Assembly: GCA_023151115.1 (NCBI GenBank)
Contig: JAKLJP010000013.1
Location: 109,238-173,237, forward strand
Direction of reading: 5' to 3'
DNA from: Anaerolineae bacterium
GTDB lineage: Bacteria; Chloroflexota; Anaerolineae; 4572-78; J111
DNA: 64,000 bases
Position 1 is the first letter of the stretch; each line of letters starts with the position of its first letter. The notes beneath the pieces were generated by a model. It ran no database searches. It was not told where the DNA came from and saw only the letters and a list, made by a program, of their open reading frames with translations. The position numbers and the translations under genes were made by a program. Positions 8,801-18,096 of this stretch are shown here, piece by piece.

Positions 8801-9775
8801 ATGGCCCGTTATATCATCCGTCGAATTTTGATTTCGATCCCGGTGCTGTTGGGGATTACCCTCATCACTTTTTTTCTGCTGCACGCTTCCGGCGACCCGA
8901 TGGCAGTTTACGCCTCCAACCCCAGCATCACCGCCGAAGATCTGGCCCGTCTGGAGAAAACCTATGGCTTTGATAAGCCGGTTTACGTGCAATATCTGTA
9001 CTGGCTGCGTAATATTGTGACCGGCAACTGGGGCCAATCTTTTCTAACCCACCAGGATGTGCTGGCCATGATCTTCCAACGCTTGCCCAATACCCTTATC
9101 CTGATGGTCACAGCGTTTGTTTTCACCGTCGTGGTCTCGGTGGCGCTGGGCATTTACGCCGCCACCCACAAATATTCCGTTGGCGATTATTTTGTCACTG
9201 GCATCTCCTTCTTTGGTTATTCCATGCCCGGCTTCTGGTTTGGCTTGATGCTCATCATCATCTTTGCAGTCAAATTCAAGGAATGGGGGCTGCCTTCACT
9301 GCCCGCCGCCGGCATGTATCCGATTCGCGGCGAGCCGTCGCTGGTGGAACTGCTGCGACATCTGGTTTTGCCCGTAGCGGTGCTGTCGCTCAACTCCATC
9401 GCCCGTTACAGCCGCTATTTGCGTTCCAGCATGCTGGAAGTGCTCAACCAGGATTACGTCCGTACCGCCCATGCCAAGGGATTGGCCGGTCGCGTGGTGG
9501 TGGGTCGGCACGCCCTCAAAAATGCGCTCATTCCCCTGCTGACCCTGGTTTTGTTGGATATTCCCTTTCTCTTCGGTGGGGCGTTGATTGTGGAGCAGGT
9601 TTTTGCCTGGCCAGGCATGGGCCGCATGTATTGGGAACACGCCGTGTGGGTGGATTACCCGGTGCTCATGGGCATCCTGGTGTTGATTTCCATTCTGGTG
9701 GTGCTGTGCAACCTCATCGCCGATATTTCATACGCTTTTATTGACCCACGCATCCGCCTCCAAGACGCATCGTGA
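8801..9775 (+). CDS. ABC transporter permease, DppB type
   Basis: Inner-membrane permease of a peptide/nickel-type importer, 324 residues, normal length. It starts MARYIIRRILISIPVLLGITLITFFLLHAS-like, the conserved first membrane helix of DppB. It contains the DppB extracellular N-terminal segment and the EAA loop near YVRTAHAKGLAGR (about 222-234). The stop overlaps the next gene by 4 bp (GTGA), indicating translational coupling. Confidence 0.92.
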   Translation: MARYIIRRILISIPVLLGITLITFFLLHASGDPMAVYASNPSITAEDLARLEKTYGFDKPVYVQYLYWLRNIVTGNWGQSFLTHQDVLAMIFQRLPNTLILMVTAFVFTVVVSVALGIYAATHKYSVGDYFVTGISFFGYSMPGFWFGLMLIIIFAVKFKEWGLPSLPAAGMYPIRGEPSLVELLRHLVLPVAVLSLNSIARYSRYLRSSMLEVLNQDYVRTAHAKGLAGRVVVGRHALKNALIPLLTLVLLDIPFLFGGALIVEQVFAWPGMGRMYWEHAVWVDYPVLMGILVLISILVVLCNLIADISYAFIDPRIRLQDAS

Positions 9776-10683
9776 AAGAAATCGGGCAAGTTCTGGCGCT
9801 GGATCGTCCCAGGCCGCCGCGCATCGAGAAAAACCCGCCCGGCTTGTGGCAGTTGGCCGGACGGCGCTTTTTGCGTCACCGGGCCGGGGTGATGGCCACG
9901 CTGGCCTTGCTGGTAGTTGTCGCTGCTGTAACGCTGGGGCCGCTGCTGTTTGTGCCGCGCGACGCCGCTTTTCGGCCCGACCCGCTGGTGATTAATCAGC
10001 CGCCCAGCGCCGAGCATTGGTTCGGCACCGACCAGGTGGGGCGTGACATTTTCGCCCGCATCATCTACGGCGGCCAGATTTCACTGGCCATCGGTTTGCT
10101 GGCGATGGTCGTCTCCATCGTGGTCGGCGTTCTATTGGGCGCGGTGGCCGGTTACTTTGGCGGCCTGGCCGATGGCGCGATCATGCGTTTCACCGATGCC
10201 ATGTTGAGCATCCCCGGCATCTTCCTGATTATCGCCCTGACCGTCTTTCTCGGCTCTACCCTGCCGACCATTATTCTGTCCATCGGTTTTCTCAACTGGA
10301 TGATCATTGCCCGGGTCATGCGCGCCCTTTTTCTGTCCTTGAAAGAACAGGATTTTGTGATGGCGGCCCGCTGTCTGGGCGTTAAAAATGTGCGGATTAT
10401 GTGGGGCCATATCCTGCCCAACGCCATCGCTCCGGTCGTCGTTACCGCCACCCTGACCGTGGGCGAAGCTATTCTGACCGAAACGGCCATCAGCTACCTC
10501 GGCCTGGGGATTCAGCCGCCGCTGCCCAGTTGGGGCAACATGCTCAAAAACGCCCAGGATTTGATCTGGTCCGCACCCTGGCTGGCAATCTTTCCGGGGG
10601 TGATGATCTTTATCACCATCCTGTGTATCAATTTTATGGGCGACGCCCTGCGCGATGCCCTCGACCCGCACATGCGGCTTTGA
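9772..10683 (+). CDS. ABC transporter permease, DppC type
   Basis: Second permease of the same importer, 303 residues, starting at a GTG that overlaps the dppB-type stop. Family marks are the N-terminal LAGRRFLRHRAGVMA, GTDQVGRDIFARIIYGG (about 83-99), the EAA loop MAARCLGVKNVRIMWGHILPNA and the C-terminal GDALRDALDPHMRL. DppD/DppF-like ATPases do not follow, so the complex must use ATPases encoded elsewhere or a multitasking pair. Confidence 0.92.
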   Translation: MKEIGQVLALDRPRPPRIEKNPPGLWQLAGRRFLRHRAGVMATLALLVVVAAVTLGPLLFVPRDAAFRPDPLVINQPPSAEHWFGTDQVGRDIFARIIYGGQISLAIGLLAMVVSIVVGVLLGAVAGYFGGLADGAIMRFTDAMLSIPGIFLIIALTVFLGSTLPTIILSIGFLNWMIIARVMRALFLSLKEQDFVMAARCLGVKNVRIMWGHILPNAIAPVVVTATLTVGEAILTETAISYLGLGIQPPLPSWGNMLKNAQDLIWSAPWLAIFPGVMIFITILCINFMGDALRDALDPHMRL

Positions 10684-10689
10684 GTAAGA

Positions 10690-10747
10690 GAGGCTAAGGC
10701 TGAGGCTAAGGCTAAGCTTATCCTTCTTAGCCTCAGCCTTAGCCTTT
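10690..10747. repeat. Word hairpin, GGCTAAGGCTGA word, copy 1
   Basis: AGGCTAAGGCTGAGGCTAAG and CTTAGCCTCAGCCTTAGCCT form a nearly perfect stem of about 21 bp beginning 7 nt after the dppC-type stop. The same word is at 49833-49891, 39 kb away. Confidence 0.88.
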
Positions 10748-10764
10748 GAAACAAAAGGAGCAAT

Positions 10765-11952
10765 ATGGATGTCTATCAGGAAAAAATAAAGCAAGCCGGC
10801 CAGCTTTTGGCCGAGTTTAATCTTGATGCCTGGCTGGTGTTTGTGCGGGAAACGGCCGAGCACACCGACCCAGTGATCAAACTGCTTGGCCCTTTGAATG
10901 CAGTCTGGGAAGCTGCGTTTATATTTGGCCGGGGCGGACAGCGGATTGCTATCGCCGGCCAGGGCGACGACGAAGCTATTCGCCGGCTGCGCCTGTTCGA
11001 CGAAGTGATTCCCTACACTCAATCCATCCGCGACGAGTTAGTTCGGGTGCTGACCCGGCTGAATCCCCGCACCATCGGCCTTAACTACAGCCGCAGCGAT
11101 GTCAGCGCCGACGGGCTGACTTACGGTATGTTCCTCAATCTGCAAGAGTATTTGCGGGGAACGCCCTGGCTGGAGCGGCTGGTTTCAGCCGAAGCGTTTG
11201 TGGATGCCTGGCGTGGACGTAAAACGCCCCGGGAATTGAACCTGATGCGCGGGGCCAACGACATCGCTATGGAAATCTTTGAGGCAACCGGGGCCTGGCT
11301 CCGGCCCGGCCTGTCGGAGAAAGAGATTTACCAATTTGTGCATGAGCAGGTCCGGCAGCGTGGCGTCGAAACCTCCTGGGAGGCCGACTTTTGCCCTGGT
11401 TTGAACGCCGGCCCCAACTCACCCTGGGGACACGTCGGCGCATCGGATGAAAAGATTGCGCCGGGGTATACCCTCAACATGGATTTTGGGGTTAAGGTCA
11501 ATGGTTACTGCTCGGACCACCAGCGGGTCTGGTATTTTTTGCGGGAGGGAGAAACCGAAGCGCCGCCGGAAGTGGTCAAAATATTCGAGGCGGTGGTCGG
11601 GGCCATTCAAGCGGCGGCGGATTTTGTGCGGCCTGGCGTGCAAGGCTGGGAGGTGGACGCGGTGGCCCGCGAATACCTGGTCAAGGCCGGCTATCCCGAA
11701 TATCCTCATGCTTTGGGCCATTCTGTAGGCCGCTACGCCCACGACGGCGGGATGGGCTTTTACCCGCGCTGGGAACGGTATGGGAACAAGCCCTACAGCC
11801 AAATTGCCGAAAACGGCGTTTTTACTCTGGAACTGGGCGTCCGCTCCGAGTTTGGTTACATCAGCCTGGAAGAAGAAATCCTGGTCACCGCCACCGGCTG
11901 CGAGTGGTTCAGCCCGCCGCAACAGGCGTTGATGCTGGTTCCATTCCATTAA
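10765..11952 (+). CDS. M24 family metallopeptidase (Xaa-Pro aminopeptidase-like)
   Basis: A cytosolic dinuclear metallopeptidase of the pita-bread fold, 395 residues, with a creatinase-like N-terminal domain (about 1-150) and the catalytic domain after it. Metal ligands can be placed as Asp in NMDFGVK, Asp in CSDHQR, His in ALGHSVGR, Glu in TLELGVRS and Glu in SLEEEIL. RBS AAAAGGAG precedes the ATG. Its place after a peptide-type importer suggests it trims imported Pro-containing peptides, but the ligand is not proven. Confidence 0.87.
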   Translation: MDVYQEKIKQAGQLLAEFNLDAWLVFVRETAEHTDPVIKLLGPLNAVWEAAFIFGRGGQRIAIAGQGDDEAIRRLRLFDEVIPYTQSIRDELVRVLTRLNPRTIGLNYSRSDVSADGLTYGMFLNLQEYLRGTPWLERLVSAEAFVDAWRGRKTPRELNLMRGANDIAMEIFEATGAWLRPGLSEKEIYQFVHEQVRQRGVETSWEADFCPGLNAGPNSPWGHVGASDEKIAPGYTLNMDFGVKVNGYCSDHQRVWYFLREGETEAPPEVVKIFEAVVGAIQAAADFVRPGVQGWEVDAVAREYLVKAGYPEYPHALGHSVGRYAHDGGMGFYPRWERYGNKPYSQIAENGVFTLELGVRSEFGYISLEEEILVTATGCEWFSPPQQALMLVPFH

Positions 11953-11954
11953 GC

Positions 11955-12019
11955 TGACCGGAGACCGAAGACCGGCTAGTTAAGGTAAACTGCCGTCTCC
12001 TGTCCCCGGTCTCCGGTCT
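11955..12019. repeat. Word hairpin, GGAGACCG word, copy 1
   Basis: GACCGGAGACCGAAGACCGG and its approximate complement in GTCTCCTGTCCCCGGTCTCCGGTC, starting 3 nt after the M24 stop. The word recurs at 44790-44857. Confidence 0.82.
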
Positions 12020-12038
12020 AATTTTAAGGAGACCTTCA

Positions 12039-13256
12039 ATGAAAATTTCCGAAAAAGCAGCTTTTAATTATGCCCTATTATCGTCGTCGGTGGCCCTGTA
12101 CCCGCGCTCACTCTTTCAGCAGTATTTCCCGCTGACCGAGGCCGACTTCAGTGCTGACACGCTGGTTCGTCTCGCTGAGAAGTTGGAGCGCTACCGGGAG
12201 CAAGAGCGCCAGGCGCGCGGGCAGGATAAAGCGTTTCTGCAACTGCTGACCCAAGATGTCGAAAAGGCCCTTCAATTTCTGCAAACAACAGACCTGTCGG
12301 GTTTTGATGTGATGGGCACAATTGAAGCCTATTACGACGTGGTCAAAGAATATTATCCCGGCCGGCTGAAACTGTCGTGGCGGCAGCGCTCGCCTTATGT
12401 GGTGGATCAATACCCGGCGCCGGCTCAAGAGGCTAACTGGTTCGCCTCGTCCAATGTGCCGGGTGGGCCGCGCGAAGGCTACCCGGAAGGGGTCTACTAT
12501 CTGCGCCGCCACATGATGCCGGGCGTGGTCGAGATGGCGACGCTGCATGAAAACGTCCACCACCTGGGCCTGGGCAGCGATGACCATCCCGGCGACTACT
12601 TTCGCTTCTTTGACGAGGGTTGCGCCAATTTTTTGGCCTATCTGGTCTACTATCACAAAAACCGCAATCTGGCCCCAATCCAGCTTTATCGGACCTTTTT
12701 ACAGGAAATCAATACCGACCTCTATGAGACGCCCCCCTTCGACCGGATTATGGCCTCGTTGATTCATCAGGTCGGGATGACCGGCCTGTACCGGCTCATT
12801 CTGCGCCGTTTGAAGGATCACGGCACACAGGTCGAGTGGAAAGCACTGCTGCGCGCTATCGCTTCCGGCCAGTTAACCGTCGAGCCGCTGCCCGGCGAGC
12901 CATCCGACGCCGACCTGCCGCCCATTGTCCACGAGCTGCAAGAGGGGGCCGATAAAATGATTGCCCTGATTGCCTACCCGGAGCGGGTCTTGATGTCGCC
13001 GCTGGCTTACCAGGGTTATGATTGGATGTGCCGCGAAGGGGCGCTCAATGTGTCCGATTTGCGCGATACCTGGCAGTTATCGGCGGATGAACTCAAAACC
13101 GTCATTGATGAACTGGCCGGCGTCTACTTCTGGAGCGACACCGGCGGGCAGCTCAAACCCTTCCCGGCCCAGCACACTTCCGACATGTTTCATGAAACCG
13201 GCATGGTTCGGGCGACGCTGACCGGCGTTCCGTTAACAGTGGCAAGGGCGGCGTAA
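12039..13256 (+). CDS. Putative gluzincin-like metalloprotein (HEXXH...E), family not recognised
   Basis: 405 residues, no signal peptide or clear membrane helix, so probably cytosolic. Residues 170-174 read HENVH, a HEXXH zinc motif, and 19 residues further the segment FFDEGCANF provides Glu193. This spacing resembles a gluzincin third ligand. The surrounding sequence (VVEMATLHENVHHLGLG) looks like an active-site helix. Weak similarity to DUF885-type or flavastacin-like enzymes is possible but I cannot name the family. It lies between the M24 peptidase and the LLM oxidoreductase, sharing the ATG base with the next gene, so it probably belongs to the same operon and may act on an imported peptide. 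Confidence 0.6.
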   Translation: MKISEKAAFNYALLSSSVALYPRSLFQQYFPLTEADFSADTLVRLAEKLERYREQERQARGQDKAFLQLLTQDVEKALQFLQTTDLSGFDVMGTIEAYYDVVKEYYPGRLKLSWRQRSPYVVDQYPAPAQEANWFASSNVPGGPREGYPEGVYYLRRHMMPGVVEMATLHENVHHLGLGSDDHPGDYFRFFDEGCANFLAYLVYYHKNRNLAPIQLYRTFLQEINTDLYETPPFDRIMASLIHQVGMTGLYRLILRRLKDHGTQVEWKALLRAIASGQLTVEPLPGEPSDADLPPIVHELQEGADKMIALIAYPERVLMSPLAYQGYDWMCREGALNVSDLRDTWQLSADELKTVIDELAGVYFWSDTGGQLKPFPAQHTSDMFHETGMVRATLTGVPLTVARAA

Positions 13257-14137
13257 TGAAATTCGGGCTTTGTTTGCCCAACTATGGCCTGGCAACTTCG
13301 CCCCAGGCGATTCTCCAGGTGGCCCAGGCCGCCGAAGCCGCCGGTTATGACTCGGTCTGGGCCACCGATCACCTTCTGGTCCCCCGGAAATACGGCCAGC
13401 CGTATGGCAATTTGATCGAAGCCCTGGTGACGTTGGGCTATCTGGCCAGTGTTACGCAACGGGTTGCCCTGGCGACATCGGTCATCGTCCTGCCGCAGCG
13501 CGACCCGATCCTGGTGGCCAAGCAGGTGGCGGCGATTGATCAACTCTCCGGCGGGCGGGCGCTGTTGGGGGTTGGCGTGGGCTGGATCGAGGAGGAGTAC
13601 CGCTTCCTGCGAACCGATTTCAGGCAGCGCGGACGCATCGCCGATGAGTGGCTCCAGGTGATCCGCACCCTCTGGACCGAGGAACAGCCCGCCTTTGCCG
13701 GTCAATGGATCAACTTCAGCGAGACCATGTTCGAGCCGAAACCCATCCAGGCCGGAGGCGTTCCGATTTATATCGGCGGCAAATCCGAGGCGGCAATTCG
13801 CCGGGCGGTCCAATGGGGTGATGGCTGGCATCCGACCAATCTGGAACCAGAGACATTGGCCGAGGGCGTAGCAAAACTACGTCAATGGGCCGGCGAGCGT
13901 CACCTCACTGTCAGCATGCGCGGTCACATTGCCATGGCGGGTCACAGCCCGGCGGCCGAGGATAATAATGTCTGGCCCATCGTCGGCTCAACGGCGGCGA
14001 TCATCGAGCGCATCGGAGCTTATGCCGGGGCCGGGCTGGAATATTTGATCTGCTATTTCAAACACCAAACCGCCGGGGATATCCTGGGGCAATTGGAGCA
14101 GTTTGCGACAGAAGTCATACCTGTTTTTCAGAAATAG
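13256..14137 (+). CDS. LLM class F420-type oxidoreductase
   Basis: Luciferase-like TIM-barrel protein of 293 residues. The N-terminus MKFGLCLPNYG, the segment YDSVWATDHLLVP (about 35-47), the repeated IVLPQRDPILVAKQVAAIDQLSGGR (about 82-106) and GVGVGWIEEEY are typical of the F420-dependent TIGR03619-like group. FMN instead of F420 cannot be excluded. Its ATG overlaps the preceding stop (TAATG). A broken relative is at 50397-50706. Confidence 0.85.
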   Translation: MKFGLCLPNYGLATSPQAILQVAQAAEAAGYDSVWATDHLLVPRKYGQPYGNLIEALVTLGYLASVTQRVALATSVIVLPQRDPILVAKQVAAIDQLSGGRALLGVGVGWIEEEYRFLRTDFRQRGRIADEWLQVIRTLWTEEQPAFAGQWINFSETMFEPKPIQAGGVPIYIGGKSEAAIRRAVQWGDGWHPTNLEPETLAEGVAKLRQWAGERHLTVSMRGHIAMAGHSPAAEDNNVWPIVGSTAAIIERIGAYAGAGLEYLICYFKHQTAGDILGQLEQFATEVIPVFQK

Positions 14138-14379
14138 GCCCTGGCCTCCGGGCGCGTTTTGATACGGGTTGATCTCCAAAGTGATACGCTTGGGTCTTGT
14201 TAAGTCCTATCCGGCGTTTTATTATTCAGGCAGTCAAGCGTCCCACAAAACCATCTCGGTTGAGGCAAAATAGAAAGGATTTGTTTATGGCCTAATCTTA
14301 GTCTGGCTCGCGGTTGCCAGTAAAAATTGAAAATGATGTCGTTGTAAATCATTTATAGTTTCAATGGAGGAGACTACTG

Positions 14380-16152
14380 ATGAAAAAATTAATCAATATT
14401 GTCAGTCTGATGATTCTATTGTCGCTCATCCTGAGCCTGTCGCCCCTGCAAGCGCTGGCCCAGAGTGAGATTGCCTGCGAGAGTGATGTGGTGGTTCAGG
14501 CCGATGACTGGCTCTCGAAGATTGCCGAAAAGGTTTACGGCGATGTGACCGCCTACCAGGCCATTGCCGACGCCACCAATGCCAAAGCCGCTGCCGATAA
14601 CAGTTATGCCACGATTGATAATGTCAACGTCATCGAACCCGGCTGGAAGCTGTGCATTCCGGCCACCGGCGAGGTCGAGGCCATGCTACAGCAATCCGCC
14701 GCTGCGCAGGCCGCCTCCAGCGACCAGGAATTGGTTGTAGCGATTGCTCAGGATATTGGCGCGCTCGACATCCGCAAGGAAGGTTCGGCGGCCAGTTTTA
14801 GCTTACTGCGCCACATTTACGAACCGCTGGTCTGGTTTGACGACGGCATGCAGCTCTATCCCCTCCTGGCCGAGTCCTGGGAACAGGTAGACGATACGAC
14901 CATGCGTTTCAAACTGCGCCAGGGCGTCACCTTCCACAATGGCAACCCTTTCAACGCCGAGGCAGTCAAATACAGCCTGGACAAGGTGTTGGACCCCAAC
15001 TTCCCGGCCTGGATGAACTTTGCCCTGGTAGACCTGGTCAAAGAGGCCAAAGTGATTGACGAGTACACTGTAGACATCGTTACCGTTGCTCCCACCCCCA
15101 GCCTGCTCTGGCGCTTGACTCTGCTGGACATGGTAGACCCCCAATACGCCGAAACCCCGGAAATGGACACCCGCCCCAATGGCACCGGCCCTTATAAATT
15201 TGTCGAATTTACCCCCAGCCAGCAGTTTGTGATGGAGCGCAACGACGACTACTGGGGCGACAAGAGCAACTTCAAACGTGTGACCGCCCGGATTATCCCC
15301 GAAGCCGGCACCCGTCTCGCTGCGCTGCTGGCTGGCGAAGTGCAGATGATCAACGCCGTTTCGCCGGAAATGCTGGCCCAGATTAATGACTCGGACACCG
15401 CGACGGTGACCACCGCGCCGACCGCCCGGCTGGTCTATGTGTCCATGCGCAACGACCGCCCCCCACTGGACAACCCCAAAGTGCGCCAGGCCCTCAACTA
15501 CGCCATTGACAAACAAACTATCGTGGACACTATTCTCCAGGACATCGCTGTGGTCGCCAATAGTCCACTGCCGCCTTCTCTGCGCAGCGCCCGCAGCGAC
15601 CTGGCTTACCCCTATGACCCCGAAAAGGCCAAGCAGCTTTTGACCGAAGCCGGTTACGCTGGCGAGGAGATTATCTTTGCCGTCGGCGCGGGCCGCTACC
15701 CCAACGACGACCAGGTGGGCCAGGCCATTGCCGCCTATATGCAGGATGTGGGTATCAATGTAAAGTTTGAACAGGGCGAATGGGCCACCTTCAACACCGA
15801 AAACCGCAAAGGCAAAGAGTCGCCCTTTGACGCCTTTTTCCAAGGCTGGTCCGCCGACGCGCTGGACCCGGTGCTGATGCTCACCTTCCTCTTCAAATCT
15901 GAAAACACTGAATCGCGTACCTCTTACGCCAATCCTGCCGTAGATGAGTTGATTTCCGAAGCCGCCCTGACCAACGATCCAGCTCAACTGGATAGCTTAC
16001 TCAACGAAATTCAAGGTATTGTCTGGGATGACGCCCCCTTCATCTTCATGTATATTCCCAAAGAAGTCCTGGGCATCAGCAGCAACCTGAAAGGCTTTTC
16101 CGCCCGGCCCGACGAATTCTTCTTCTTCAACGATGCCTATTTTGCCCAGTAG
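14380..16152 (+). CDS. ABC transporter substrate-binding protein, family 5, with N-terminal LysM-like domain
   Basis: Secreted solute receptor of 590 residues. The signal peptide ends near ALAQ (about 28) and lacks a lipobox. Residues about 38-95 form a LysM-like module (VQADDWLSKIAEKVYGDV...VIEPGWKLCIP), then a short Gln/Ala linker, then the DppA/OppA fold (TMRFKLRQGVTFHNGNPFNAEAVKYS; NPKVRQALNYAIDK). LysM modules bind N-acetylglucosamine polymers, so the receptor may be held on the wall instead of by lipid. A closely similar LysM region heads the unrelated receptor at 31120. RBS is GGAGGAG. It begins the 14380-24011 cluster. Confidence 0.9.
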   Translation: MKKLINIVSLMILLSLILSLSPLQALAQSEIACESDVVVQADDWLSKIAEKVYGDVTAYQAIADATNAKAAADNSYATIDNVNVIEPGWKLCIPATGEVEAMLQQSAAAQAASSDQELVVAIAQDIGALDIRKEGSAASFSLLRHIYEPLVWFDDGMQLYPLLAESWEQVDDTTMRFKLRQGVTFHNGNPFNAEAVKYSLDKVLDPNFPAWMNFALVDLVKEAKVIDEYTVDIVTVAPTPSLLWRLTLLDMVDPQYAETPEMDTRPNGTGPYKFVEFTPSQQFVMERNDDYWGDKSNFKRVTARIIPEAGTRLAALLAGEVQMINAVSPEMLAQINDSDTATVTTAPTARLVYVSMRNDRPPLDNPKVRQALNYAIDKQTIVDTILQDIAVVANSPLPPSLRSARSDLAYPYDPEKAKQLLTEAGYAGEEIIFAVGAGRYPNDDQVGQAIAAYMQDVGINVKFEQGEWATFNTENRKGKESPFDAFFQGWSADALDPVLMLTFLFKSENTESRTSYANPAVDELISEAALTNDPAQLDSLLNEIQGIVWDDAPFIFMYIPKEVLGISSNLKGFSARPDEFFFFNDAYFAQ

Positions 16153-16205
16153 TTCCATGCCGCTCGGCGAGGGTCACAGACTCTCGCCGAGCATGAGTAT
16201 AGGTT

Positions 16206-17129
16206 ATGAGCTTTAATTACCTCTTACGCCGGACCCTGCAAGCCTTGCCATTGTTGTTTCTGGCCTCGCTCGTGGTCTTCCTGCTCATCCACATCACCCC
16301 CGGCGACCCGGTGCGCCTGATGCTGGGTGAGCAGGCTTCGGATGAGCAGGTCGCGGCTGTGCGGGCGCGCATGGGGCTGGACCGCTCGCTGCCAGAGCAG
16401 TATCTTAGTTTTATCGGGCGGGCGCTCCAGGGCGATTTGGGTACATCCATTCGGGCCGTGCGCCCAACCGTCGAGTTGATTGGGCTGGCTCTGCCCGCCA
16501 CCCTGCTGCTGACGGCGGTGGCGCTCTTTTTGGCTGTTGTCATCGGCCTGCCGGTCGGTATTCTGGCCGCGCTCAGGCCCGGCAGCCTGTTCGACAACCT
16601 GGCCCTTTTTTTAGCCTTACTGGGCCAATCTATCCCCAGCTTCTGGCTGGGCCTGACGCTCATCTCTTTTATAGCCCTGCGCTGGCGTTTGCTGCCCACC
16701 TCCGGTTACGGTGACTGGCAGCATCTGGTTTTGCCGGCCTGTTCGTTGGCCCCATTTCTGGCCGGTCTGATCATTCGCATCACCCGCACCAGTTTTATCG
16801 AGGTGCTGCGCCAGGATTATATTCGCACCGCTTACGCTAAAGGCTTTGCTCTCTCGCCGGTGGTTTTTCGACACGCCCTGCGCAACGCCCTGCTGCCCAT
16901 TGTGACCATCCTGGGGCTGCAAACCGGGGCGCTGCTTGGCGGAGCGGTGGTAACTGAAACGGTTTTTGGCTGGCCGGGGGTGGGCCAACTGGCGGTCAAT
17001 GCCTTGTCTGATCGGGATTACCCGGTGGTGCAGGCGGTGGTTTTGGTATCGGCGCTGATCTTTATCAGCATCAATTTACTGGTTGACCTGGCCTACTCTA
17101 TCCTGGACCCGCGCATTCGTTATCAATGA
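16206..17129 (+). CDS. ABC transporter permease, DppB type
   Basis: Permease of 307 residues starting MSFNYLLRRTLQALPLLF with the usual first helix, then HITPGDPVRLMLGEQASDEQV. The EAA loop lies around IRTAYAKGFALSPVVFRHALRNA and the C-terminus ends with ILDPRIRYQ. It is 54 bp downstream of the LysM receptor. Six or so hydrophobic segments fit a DppB topology. Confidence 0.92.
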   Translation: MSFNYLLRRTLQALPLLFLASLVVFLLIHITPGDPVRLMLGEQASDEQVAAVRARMGLDRSLPEQYLSFIGRALQGDLGTSIRAVRPTVELIGLALPATLLLTAVALFLAVVIGLPVGILAALRPGSLFDNLALFLALLGQSIPSFWLGLTLISFIALRWRLLPTSGYGDWQHLVLPACSLAPFLAGLIIRITRTSFIEVLRQDYIRTAYAKGFALSPVVFRHALRNALLPIVTILGLQTGALLGGAVVTETVFGWPGVGQLAVNALSDRDYPVVQAVVLVSALIFISINLLVDLAYSILDPRIRYQ

Positions 17130-17162
17130 TGAAACCCATTCCCTGGAGCAGAAAGGATTTGC

Positions 17163-18092
17163 ATGGCGGTTAACCCAAGCCGTGACCTGGCTGGTCCACT
17201 CAAGCCGGCCGATCAGGTTTCTCCCTGGCTACAAAGGCGACCGAACCCGACGGTCCGCTTTTTGCAGCGGGCGGCGCTGCCTCTGATCGGCGCAGCGATT
17301 TTGCTGTTGATCATCGCGGTGGCGCTGTTGGTCCCGCTCATCTCCCCGTTTGACCCTTACCGCCAGGATTTGCGCGGGCGGCTCCAGTCGCCGGGTTGGG
17401 TAGATAAAGAGGGCCGGTCACACCTGTTGGGCACAGACCAACTGGGGCGCGACATCCTGACCCGTGTCACCCTGGCTGCCCGGCTGTCGCTAGGTATTGG
17501 TTTGGTGGCGGTAGCTGGGGCTGGTCTGGCTGGGGTGGTACTGGGCCTGATCTCTGGTTTTTACGGCGGCTATTTTGACGACATTATTATGCGCCTGGCC
17601 GATTTGCAACTGGCTCTACCTTTGATTTTGCTGGCCCTGGCAATTGTGGCCCTGTTGGGGCCAAGTATCACCAACGTCATTATCGTCTTTATCGTCACCG
17701 GTTGGCCCGTTTTTGCCCGTACCGTGCGCGCTTCAACCCTGAGCCTGCGCCAGCGCGAGTTTATCGAAGCCGCCCGCTGCCTTGGTTGCCCCACCCTGCG
17801 GATTCTGGTCTATCACATTTTGCCCAATGTGGCCCGACCGCTCATTGTTATCGCCTCGTTTGAATTGGGCAAGGTGATTATCTACGAGTCATCACTGGGA
17901 TTTTTGGGCATGGGGGCGCAGCCGCCCACACCCACCTGGGGCAACATGATGGCCGAGGGTCGGGCCTACCTTGACACGGCCTGGTGGCTGGTTTTCTTTC
18001 CCGGCATCGCCCTGGTTTTAACTGCCGCCGCCGCCAACTACATCGGCGATGGCATCAACGAGTTTTTCGACCCGCGCAACAAGCGGAGTTAA
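17163..18092 (+). CDS. ABC transporter permease, DppC type
   Basis: Permease of 309 residues with the DppC signature LGTDQLGRDILTRVTLAARLSLGIG (about residues 92-116) and an EAA loop (FIEAARCLGCPTLRILVYHILPNV). The C-terminus has GDGINEFFDPRNK. As in the first cluster no ATPase follows; the next gene is an aminotransferase, starting 5 bp after this stop. Confidence 0.92.
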   Translation: MAVNPSRDLAGPLKPADQVSPWLQRRPNPTVRFLQRAALPLIGAAILLLIIAVALLVPLISPFDPYRQDLRGRLQSPGWVDKEGRSHLLGTDQLGRDILTRVTLAARLSLGIGLVAVAGAGLAGVVLGLISGFYGGYFDDIIMRLADLQLALPLILLALAIVALLGPSITNVIIVFIVTGWPVFARTVRASTLSLRQREFIEAARCLGCPTLRILVYHILPNVARPLIVIASFELGKVIIYESSLGFLGMGAQPPTPTWGNMMAEGRAYLDTAWWLVFFPGIALVLTAAAANYIGDGINEFFDPRNKRS

Positions 18093-18096
18093 GACC

